Source: an uncultured Eubacteriales bacterium | Lineage (GTDB): Bacteria; Bacillota_A; Clostridia; Lachnospirales; Lachnospiraceae | Reading direction: 5' to 3' | Length of the DNA: 7,375 nt | Assembly (NCBI GenBank): GCA_900321365.1 | Contig: ONVT01000097.1 | Span: 1 to 7,375, forward strand | Shown here: positions 1 to 5,199 of the stretch, piece by piece | How positions within the stretch are numbered: the stretch's first letter is position 1 | Layout of the letters: every line of letters begins with the position of its first letter | Notes under the pieces: generated by a model | Told to the model about the DNA's origin: nothing | What the model saw: the letters and a program-made list of their open reading frames with translations, nothing else | Databases searched by the model: none | Program-made: the position numbers and the translations under genes

Positions 1-893
1 ACGGCAAACATCACCAGATCCTTCGCAGAGATTTTACCCGCTGCCGTCTCGAAAGCGGCACCCTCCGTCGGTTTGGTCAACTGCGTTTTCTGCGTGTCAT
101 TATCCTTCTGTTTGGTCAGCAGCGTCTGCGAGTAGGACATGTTATCGACCTGCTTGTTGCGGATCTCAGAATCCATCACCTGAGAGCAGAACCTGGCAAG
201 CACAGTAATGTCATGCGGATACTCTTTCTTATACTCCTCCTGCTTTGCCTCCAGTTCTGCCAGAACCACATCCATCAGTTCTACAGCTTCTTCCCGCGAG
301 CTTCCGCTGGTCTGAACGATAAACACCCTCGAAGTCATCCGGTCATCGTCGGCATCCTCATGCAGAATTACATCGCTGGTATTTCCCAGATCAGTACTCG
401 TTAAAATCGACTTGACATCGATCAGCTCTCGCAGATAGACCTGCCTGGTTTCCCGTTTCTGCGCAAGGTCGCTCAGATAGGTTCCGCTAGTGAGAGCATA
501 CCGGTACAATTCTTCAAGCTGATAAGCCGGAACGTCGTTACTGTGGCTCACCACCTGCACAAGTGTCTGCCCCTTCCACACCTGATACGGATCTAGCTGC
601 ATATACGGGGAAGTACTGAGATACTCTTCCTGCTCCTGAATCAGTCCGATTGTGGTGTTGCTCGATGAATCGATGAGCTCGGATTCCTGCTCATACATCA
701 ACAGGTTATGCTCAAACTCCGTCTCCGCTTCCCGGATCGCCTTTGGGTCAGAGAGGCTGTGATACTTGTACGCGGCCGCGATGCCCGCGCAGACGATGCC
801 CACAAGCAGGATCCATCCGATCCTGCGCAGCAGATACCTTCCCAGATCCAGCAGATCGATCTCAACTTCATCGGTTGTAAGATATGGGTTCAT
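1..893 (-). CDS. Wzz-type polysaccharide chain-length/co-polymerase protein, partial (3' end outside window)
   Basis: The frame is open from an ATG at 893 to the left edge, giving 297 visible residues without a stop. A GAGGAG ribosome site at 907-902, 8 bases from the ATG, supports this start. The layout is that of the Wzz/Gram-positive chain-length family: a short cytoplasmic N-terminus with acidic residues and 'RYLLRR' before the membrane, one transmembrane helix at about residues 25-43 (IGWILLVGIVCAGIAAAY), then a long helical extracytoplasmic region (about 45-290) rich in Glu, Gln and Leu. The second membrane helix expected near the C-terminus would lie beyond the window. Such proteins set the length of the polymer made by a Wzy polymerase or act with a tyrosine kinase. 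Neither partner is visible here. Residues 256-275 hold an imperfect 13-residue duplication (QTLLTKQ / KTQLTKP). The gene is separated from its upstream neighbour by 265 bases, so it probably has its own promoter. The call is firm at superfamily level; the exact subtype is unclear. Confidence 0.82.
   Translation of the reverse strand, partial: MNPYLTTDEVEIDLLDLGRYLLRRIGWILLVGIVCAGIAAAYKYHSLSDPKAIREAETEFEHNLLMYEQESELIDSSSNTTIGLIQEQEEYLSTSPYMQLDPYQVWKGQTLVQVVSHSNDVPAYQLEELYRYALTSGTYLSDLAQKRETRQVYLRELIDVKSILTSTDLGNTSDVILHEDADDDRMTSRVFIVQTSGSSREEAVELMDVVLAELEAKQEEYKKEYPHDITVLARFCSQVMDSEIRNKQVDNMSYSQTLLTKQKDNDTQKTQLTKPTEGAAFETAAGKISAKDLVMFA
69..128 (-). repeat. Imperfect in-frame duplication (39-bp period) in the Wzz-like gene
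   Basis: On the minus strand two similar stretches, each reading roughly CGCAGA..CGCAG/CTGCTGACCAAAC, lie 39 bases apart. They encode QTLLTKQ (residues 256-262) and KTQLTKP (269-275). The period is 13 codons, so the frame is kept. It sits in the predicted C-terminal part of the helical region, just before a Thr/Gly/Ala/Glu-rich stretch. Confidence 0.5.
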
Positions 894-987
894 AAAACAT
901 TCTCCTCAGATTCTCCTTTTTTTCCATGGAATCTTCGCTGTCAGGCAGCCACATGATAATGCACTGCTCTGTCAGCCGACATTCAGT

Positions 988-1016
988 CATATACCATTGG
1001 ATTTTTCATATGTCAG
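988..1016 (-). promoter_or_regulatory. Candidate promoter upstream of the Wzz-like gene (proximal)
   Basis: Reading the minus strand, CTGACA (1016-1011, five of six matches to TTGACA) is followed after exactly 17 bases by TATATG (993-988, four of six matches to TATAAT). It would start transcription about 90 bases upstream of the ATG at 893. The call rests only on consensus matching; a second candidate lies further upstream. Confidence 0.35.
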
Positions 1017-1039
1017 TTAGTCTTTCAATCATTCGGTAT

Positions 1040-1068
1040 ATCCTAACAAATATGGGAAAAGACTTCAA
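1040..1068 (-). promoter_or_regulatory. Candidate promoter upstream of the Wzz-like gene (distal)
   Basis: On the minus strand TTGAAG (1068-1063) and TAGGAT (1045-1040) each match the sigma-A consensus at four of six positions and are 17 bases apart. The site lies just downstream of the terminator-like palindromes that follow the preceding gene, where a new transcription unit would be expected to start. Consensus matching alone cannot decide between this and the site at 1016-988. Confidence 0.3.
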
Positions 1069-1072
1069 GTAT

Positions 1073-1090
1073 GGGAGTATCGAATACCCC
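1073..1090 (-). other. Imperfect palindrome in the gap before the Wzz-like gene
   Basis: The plus strand reads GGG-A-GTAT-CGA-ATAC-CCC. The inner stem of 4 bp and outer stem of 3 bp are joined across one bulged A. On the minus strand it begins GGGGTATTC, which resembles the GGTATTC half of the hairpin at 1146-1131. It could be an RNA hairpin or an operator overlapping the promoter region. It is not followed by a T run, so it is not a terminator by itself. Confidence 0.35.
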
Positions 1091-1106
1091 AGACTTTAAG
1101 TTCAGG

Positions 1107-1126
1107 AAAACCCGGAAGGCTTCCGG
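1107..1126 (-). terminator. Probable weak intrinsic terminator after the upstream gene
   Basis: The minus strand reads CCGGAAGCCTTCCGG (1126-1112), a near-perfect palindrome that folds as a 6-bp stem with a 3-base loop. It is followed by G and then TTTT (1110-1107). It lies 33 bases past the stop codon of the gene ending at 1159. The stem is GC-rich but short, and the T run is only four, so leaky termination is likely. A second small hairpin lies directly before it. Confidence 0.5.
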
Positions 1127-1130
1127 CTCC

Positions 1131-1146
1131 AGGTATAAGAATACCT
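1131..1146 (-). other. Small perfect hairpin between stop codon and terminator
   Basis: AGGTAT and ATACCT flank a 4-base loop, giving a perfect 6-bp stem 13 bases beyond the stop codon at 1159. No T run follows it directly. It may protect the 3' end of the message, aid termination with the next hairpin, or be a protein-binding site. Confidence 0.35.
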
Positions 1147-1158
1147 TACGGACTGATT

Positions 1159-2505
1159 TCAGCACATGCCCTCGACTGTCCAGACCCCGTCCGTAAAGCT
1201 CAGCTTCACACAATCGCCCGGATTCAGTTCTCCCAGTTCATCGCCTCCGACGGCATATTCCTGCAGCCACCAGGCGGCGGATGGATTCGCGACGACAAGG
1301 AGGTTATCTCCGTCCTCCTTCAGGTTCTTAACGATGGCCCCCATTCCCTGGTGGAATCGCTGCACCACCGAATCCCTGCTTTCCGAGCCGTCAGTTGACA
1401 TATCATTGAACATCGGCAGCAGAACAAGTTCCGGGGTTTCTCCGGAGTTTCCATCTGTATTGTTGTCGGAATGATTGTCAGAGTTCTCGCCTGTACTGTT
1501 GTCGGAGCTCTCCCGCGCCCCCAGGATCACCTCCGCGGACTGCTTCGCATCCCCGGCCTCGTCCGCGTACGCTGACGAAAACTCCACATCCGACAGCGAC
1601 TGCCCCAGCTTTTCCATACTGAGAATTCCCTCCTCTGTCAGGGAAGAGGGCCCGTCACCTCCCGGCAGTTTCCCGGCGGCATCTGCCGTGGTCTCGCCCC
1701 GGATCACCAGATATGCATCCACGTCCCGGTGGTAGCGCATGATCGCATGGCCATCTGTCCGGGCTATCTCTGTATAGCCGACACGCTCCGCTGACTCTCC
1801 CACCGGCTCCGCCCCGACCTCATACGCCAGATACTGGCAGGGCATATTGTAGAAATTCGTGACAGCGAAATCTTCCGCGCTGCAGGCTTCCTCATCCACC
1901 GGAACAGGATGGACCGTGAGTGCCGATGTGTACTGCCGGATCCCATAATGATAGAAGTTCGCGGGATCGATATCATCATTATAGTCGCCCGTGTTGAATT
2001 CCAGCAGATCCGGGCGCTCCTTCAGATGCTCCGGATTCTCTTCCATATCCGCAAGGATCGCATCCGCACTCTCCTTCGCATCCTCAGAGATCTTATAGAC
2101 ATTTTCCTTCCGGACAACGACGTCCGTATGAAACGGAACCCCGGCAAACCAGATCAGCACGACGAAGGCTGCCGCAATCACTATTGAAATCTGCCATTTC
2201 TTCACCAGAAATGCAACCCTGCACATCGCGTAAGCCATGATCAGAAAGGCCGGCACCAGCCAGGCGAGCCTCAGCTGCACCAGGTTATCGTCCTTATAGA
2301 TCCTGTTCACCAGAGCATACCAGAAGTACGGATTATAGACCACCCCGGCCAGAAGAATCACACTGTACCAGAACAGCCTGCGCGCACTCCCCTTCTTATC
2401 GACCGCGAGAATCCCCAGTGAGACAAGAAATATCACGAACATCAGCGGGCCGGGCCAGAGATGCTGCTGAAGAAATATCCAGTTTTCCTTCACAAATCCA
2501 GGCAT
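1159..2505 (-). CDS. Membrane protein with extracytoplasmic tail ending in a degenerate histidine-phosphatase-like domain
   Basis: The ATG at 2505 is preferred because GGGAGG (2516-2511) lies 5 bases upstream. The GTG one codon earlier at 2508 would leave only 2 bases. The product is 448 residues. Four membrane helices are likely at about residues 19-36, 43-64, 78-97 and 105-122; basic residues before the last (LVKKW) place the rest outside the cell. Residues about 125-260 form a soluble domain of the kind that ends GT-C-like membrane proteins ('ENVYKISED' ... 'IRQYTS' ... 'TEIARTDGHAIMRYHRD'). Residues about 264-448 then follow the histidine phosphatase pattern: YLVIRGET for YLVRHGET, SLTEEGI for the LTxxG segment, VEFSSAYADEAGDAKQSAEVIL for the second strand and helix, DGSESRDSV for the GES segment, NLLVVANPS for VLVVSHG, and a typical last strand (VKLSFTDGVWTV). 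The catalytic Arg-His pair is Ile-Arg, the later Arg is Asp, and the second His is Asn, so phosphatase activity is unlikely. A Ser/Asp/Asn-rich insert lies at about 332-359. The exact role is unknown. Confidence 0.8.
   Translation of the reverse strand: MPGFVKENWIFLQQHLWPGPLMFVIFLVSLGILAVDKKGSARRLFWYSVILLAGVVYNPYFWYALVNRIYKDDNLVQLRLAWLVPAFLIMAYAMCRVAFLVKKWQISIVIAAAFVVLIWFAGVPFHTDVVVRKENVYKISEDAKESADAILADMEENPEHLKERPDLLEFNTGDYNDDIDPANFYHYGIRQYTSALTVHPVPVDEEACSAEDFAVTNFYNMPCQYLAYEVGAEPVGESAERVGYTEIARTDGHAIMRYHRDVDAYLVIRGETTADAAGKLPGGDGPSSLTEEGILSMEKLGQSLSDVEFSSAYADEAGDAKQSAEVILGARESSDNSTGENSDNHSDNNTDGNSGETPELVLLPMFNDMSTDGSESRDSVVQRFHQGMGAIVKNLKEDGDNLLVVANPSAAWWLQEYAVGGDELGELNPGDCVKLSFTDGVWTVEGMC
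1435..1506 (-). repeat. Two imperfect 36-bp tandem repeats encoding Ser/Asp/Asn-rich 12-mers
   Basis: The minus strand encodes SDNSTGENSDNH (1506-1471) directly followed by SDNNTDGNSGET (1470-1435). Both begin TCCGACAAC at the DNA level. The repeat lies inside the histidine-phosphatase-like domain, in the loop between the 'AEVIL' helix and the 'LVLLP' strand, where many family members are variable. Confidence 0.6.
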
Positions 2506-2510
2506 CACAG

Positions 2511-2516
2511 CCTCCC
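2511..2516 (-). promoter_or_regulatory. Ribosome binding site fixing the start of the second membrane gene
   Basis: GGGAGG on the minus strand, 5 bases before the ATG at 2505. A strong site here shows that the downstream half is translated on its own, even though it looks like the continuation of the protein that ends at 2567. Confidence 0.65.
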
Positions 2517-2566
2517 AACTCTGTCAGGCAGATAACAACAAGATCTGCAAGTTTTTTTGAGTTCTC

Positions 2567-3685
2567 TCAGAACAGAAGAAAATACAGCGCCGCACAGATC
2601 CCGATCGGCGCGAGTGCCGGAATACTGATCCACAGTTCACGCAGCGTCTTTTTTGAGACACAGTCCAGAATGATCAGAACAGACAGCTCCACAGGCATCA
2701 GCATAAGAGCTGTCGAGGAGAAACCGGCCGCGGCCATACACAGTATCATCAGAAACAGTCCGTCCCGCCATCTTGCCAGGTGTTCCCGGATCATCAGGAA
2801 AAATGACAGCACCGACGGGATCGCCGCAAACTGACAGAGTGCCTTTCCATACCAGCTCCAGGTAAAGAGGTAGTAAGAATAATCCGTTCTGAGACTGATC
2901 GAGCCGAACTCCATCAGCAGCGCGTAAAACAGCAGCATCAGAACCCGTTTCCGGAAGTCAGAAGACAGATAAAAGGTCAGCCTCCAGATGAGCAGGTAGT
3001 GAAATGAAATCCCGAATACCGGGATGATGCTTTTAATCAGGATGAGCTGATGAATCCCGGTCAGAGAGCACATTGAGCCAAGGAACTGCAGCCAGGACGA
3101 CAGGACAAATTTCGGATTGCTCATGCGTACAGCGTCCGAAACCATTCCCGTCACCGTGTCACATCCCAGAATCTTATCCGTATAGAGCATGTCGCCGATT
3201 CTTGTAAGATAAAACGTATCGTCACTGTAGACCACCGGCATCCGCACGACGGAGCGCGCAATCTGGAAAATGATCACCGCGAGGGGAAGCACGATCCACC
3301 AGTAAGTCTTAAGCAATGACTTCAGCGAAATCCCGGGGGACGACTTAAGTGTTGCCCCTGGGGACGACCCGGATGGCCCGGTTTTTGGGGACCGGCCGGC
3401 AAGCCATCGATATGGTTTATCATGGTAAATGACATAGACTGCGAGCAGCCATCCGCATACACACAGCACGGCAAGCACATTTCTGAGCTCATGGAACGGT
3501 CTGTCAAGAATCGTAAAAGAAATGCTGAAAATGGTAAAGATGGCCAGCAGCACAAAGAAGCCTGCCAGATACGAGGTAAGCAGGCCCCGCTTTTTCATCA
3601 CCGGATAATTCCATGTAAGCACCGCTCCGTATCCAATGAGAGACACCGGAAACAGTATCAGGAATAATACTCCCACAACAATCAT
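2567..3685 (-). CDS. Multi-pass membrane protein, GT-C-like, probable N-terminal half
   Basis: The product is 372 residues with about 9-10 hydrophobic helices, starting at residue 4. The ATG at 3685 lies 11 bases after the stop of the preceding glycosyltransferase and has only a weak AAGG one base upstream, so translational coupling is likely. Helices at about 4-26, 38-60, 69-87 and 127-143 are followed by a long loop starting VVYSDDTFYL (151-160). Basic residues in the preceding loops put this loop outside the membrane. An acidic DD motif in such a loop is typical of GT-C glycosyltransferases that use lipid-linked sugars. The features resemble a family of Clostridia membrane proteins that I associate, from memory and unchecked, with DUF6077. 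The protein ends directly after a helix (ALYFLLF) without a soluble tail; the next gene supplies four more helices and a tail. A Ser/Pro/Gly/Lys-rich insert (about 98-123) lies in the cytoplasmic loop before helix 4. It could instead be a polymerase- or flippase-like component; the substrate is unknown. Confidence 0.75.
   Translation of the reverse strand: MIVVGVLFLILFPVSLIGYGAVLTWNYPVMKKRGLLTSYLAGFFVLLAIFTIFSISFTILDRPFHELRNVLAVLCVCGWLLAVYVIYHDKPYRWLAGRSPKTGPSGSSPGATLKSSPGISLKSLLKTYWWIVLPLAVIIFQIARSVVRMPVVYSDDTFYLTRIGDMLYTDKILGCDTVTGMVSDAVRMSNPKFVLSSWLQFLGSMCSLTGIHQLILIKSIIPVFGISFHYLLIWRLTFYLSSDFRKRVLMLLFYALLMEFGSISLRTDYSYYLFTWSWYGKALCQFAAIPSVLSFFLMIREHLARWRDGLFLMILCMAAAGFSSTALMLMPVELSVLIILDCVSKKTLRELWISIPALAPIGICAALYFLLF
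3320..3367 (-). repeat. Imperfect 24-bp tandem repeat, two copies, in a membrane protein loop
   Basis: The minus strand encodes SSPGATLK (3367-3344) followed directly by SSPGISLK (3343-3320). Each copy begins TCGTCCCC. The period is eight codons. It falls in the predicted cytoplasmic loop between the third and fourth membrane helices, and a looser GPSG precedes it, which suggests growth of the loop by duplication. Confidence 0.65.
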
Positions 3686-3696
3686 ACCTTGATGAA

Positions 3697-5076
3697 TCAG
3701 CCAGTCAGGTCCAGGAACAGCTGCCGTATCTGCTCTGAGAACTGCCTGTAAAGAAAGTGTTCTTCTACCCGTCTTTTTGCGGCTTCCCCGTACTGCTCTC
3801 TCAGATCCGGCCGGTCCGCCAGAAGCAGGAGGGCTTCCGCGTACGCCCTGCTGTCACGGTTCGGGCATTCTATACCGGTCACGCCGCCGAGGCTGACAAA
3901 GTTTACGCCGGAGCCTTCAATGGTAAATGTCACCGCCGGTTTTCCGCAGTACATCGCCTCCGCCAGCGCAATCCCAAAGGCTTCGTTCTTCGTGATCGAG
4001 GGAAAGCAGAAAATATCACACGCATGCAGGTATGCCCTACGCTCCGCGTCGGGAATAAGGCCGGCAAAGAGTATTTCCGGATGTCCGGAACTTTCTCCGG
4101 GCATTTTTTCTGACTCTCCCTCAGACACATCTTCTGGCGTACCTTCCTTAGAGAAATCATTCTTAAAGACTTTCGTCTGTGCCCAGGTTTCCCTCAGGGT
4201 CTCCACCTGCTTCTTCAACACGTCCGTAAGAGGTCCGGCTCCGGCGATGACGATGACAAACCTCTCGTCCAGATACTCTGCCGCCTCAATCAGATACCGG
4301 AAGCCCTTGTACTCGACATGCCTTCCTACAGCAAAGCACAGAATCTTGCCGGCATAGCGCTCCCGCAGGCGGGACTCCAGGCATGTAACTACATCTGGAG
4401 CATAGTCGGCTTCATCATTACAGCTTTCGCCTGCAGAACTGTTATTTACATGGGTTCCGCCTGCAGTTTTTTCGTTTCCGATCGCTGTAGATTCTACATC
4501 GGACTCGTCTTCAATACAGTCAGGAATGATCACACATTTCCCGCGGTACTGTTTTAGCCAGGGGCTTCCTTCTACATAATTCGGACTCGCGGCGATCAGA
4601 CGGTCCGCTCTTTCCAGCAGGCGATGATTCTGTCCATTGAAGATTTTCCCGAGCACCTTCTGCTTTACGATGTCCAGATGCCAGAAGATCACCAGTTTCT
4701 GTTCCGGTTTCAAAAACGACAACAGGTAGTGCGCGGCAAAAGGATTCGGATAGTGAAGCACCACGATATCCGGCCTGAACTGCTCAAACACCGCCAGAAG
4801 GCGCCTGCGGTAAGAGAAGGAAAGAGACTGCGAGGCAACCTTTGCCTCACACGCGCAGCGCACCACGCGGACACCATCCACCAGATCCACGGAATCCTTT
4901 GACTTTTCCTTAGGGGACGAACCTTTCATCCCCCTGTGGTCGAAGCAAATCACCGCCTGTTCGTACTCAGATCCAGCATCCTGCAGGGCTCTGACACACT
5001 GCCTTGCTACAAGCTCCGTCCCGCCGATAAAGGGATGATAGTATTTTGAGATATGCAGTACCCGTACCTTACTCAT
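3697..5076 (-). CDS. GT4-family glycosyltransferase with two low-complexity insertions
   Basis: The start is the ATG at 5076, giving 459 residues. GAGGAG at 5093-5088 lies 11 bases upstream. A GTG at 5100 would give 8 more residues but would place this ribosome site inside the gene. The fold is GT-B. The N-terminal domain opens with VRVLHISKYYHPFIGGTEL (acceptor-side Gly-rich loop), and the C-terminal domain has AVGRHVEYKGFRYLIEA (about 249-265) and the E-x7-E motif in NEAFGIALAEAM, with Glu near 365 and 373. A retaining transferase using an NDP-sugar to extend a lipid-linked saccharide in the cytoplasm is expected; the sugar cannot be read from sequence. There is an acidic Ser/Thr/Gly/Asn segment in the linker between domains (about 190-228, bases 4509-4393). 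A second Glu/Ser/Gly segment lies just before the strand ILFAGL (about 308-332, bases 4155-4081). Family members are usually nearer 370-400 residues, which fits the extra length. The gene ends 11 bases before the next start. Confidence 0.88.
   Translation of the reverse strand: MSKVRVLHISKYYHPFIGGTELVARQCVRALQDAGSEYEQAVICFDHRGMKGSSPKEKSKDSVDLVDGVRVVRCACEAKVASQSLSFSYRRRLLAVFEQFRPDIVVLHYPNPFAAHYLLSFLKPEQKLVIFWHLDIVKQKVLGKIFNGQNHRLLERADRLIAASPNYVEGSPWLKQYRGKCVIIPDCIEDESDVESTAIGNEKTAGGTHVNNSSAGESCNDEADYAPDVVTCLESRLRERYAGKILCFAVGRHVEYKGFRYLIEAAEYLDERFVIVIAGAGPLTDVLKKQVETLRETWAQTKVFKNDFSKEGTPEDVSEGESEKMPGESSGHPEILFAGLIPDAERRAYLHACDIFCFPSITKNEAFGIALAEAMYCGKPAVTFTIEGSGVNFVSLGGVTGIECPNRDSRAYAEALLLLADRPDLREQYGEAAKRRVEEHFLYRQFSEQIRQLFLDLTG
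4428..4466 (-). repeat. Short direct repeat (30-bp spacing) inside the linker insertion of the glycosyltransferase
   Basis: CGCCTGCAG occurs on the plus strand at 4428-4436 and again at 4458-4466, ten codons apart and in frame. The segment encodes alternating Ala/Gly/Ser/Thr stretches. The match is short, so duplication is only suggested. Confidence 0.35.
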
Positions 5077-5087
5077 CCCAGATGATT

Positions 5088-5093
5088 CTCCTC
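5088..5093 (-). promoter_or_regulatory. Ribosome binding site that decides the glycosyltransferase start
   Basis: GAGGAG on the minus strand, preceded by GTGAAAA. It is 11 bases from the ATG at 5076, at the long end of the usual range. It lies downstream of the alternative GTG at 5100, which argues against that earlier start. Confidence 0.55.
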
Positions 5094-5199
5094 TTTTCAC
5101 GGCGGGTTTCTGTCACTATTTCTTCTATACCTGAAAGCCAGGCATCTGATCAACGCGGCTGACTCAGATTTCGCTACCTTATATGGATGACCTGAAATG

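Noticed and set aside
868..990. 40-codon minus-strand open frame starting at an ATG at 990 and overlapping the start of the Wzz-like gene in another frame
   Set aside because: There is no ribosome site before the ATG, and the ATG overlaps the -10 box of one promoter candidate. It is too short to judge by composition, so a leader peptide remains only a possibility.
2418..2834. Plus-strand open frame of 138 codons across the junction of the two membrane genes
   Set aside because: It is antisense to both genes, has no ribosome site that I can see, and has a composition typical of a shadow frame. It does not explain the split.
3920..4357. Plus-strand open frame of 145 codons
   Set aside because: It lies wholly opposite the glycosyltransferase gene, which has conserved motifs in this stretch. 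Its own product looks like random Ser/Arg/Pro-rich translation.
4486..4499. Perfect short palindrome TGTAGATTCTACA within the glycosyltransferase
   Set aside because: It lies inside coding sequence, in the low-complexity linker, with no promoter or T run nearby. A palindrome of this size is expected by chance.
5077..5100. GTG start at 5100 for the second glycosyltransferase
   Set aside because: It would add eight residues not typical of the family N-terminus, and the GAGGAG site would then lie inside the coding region. The ATG at 5076 directly precedes the conserved first strand.
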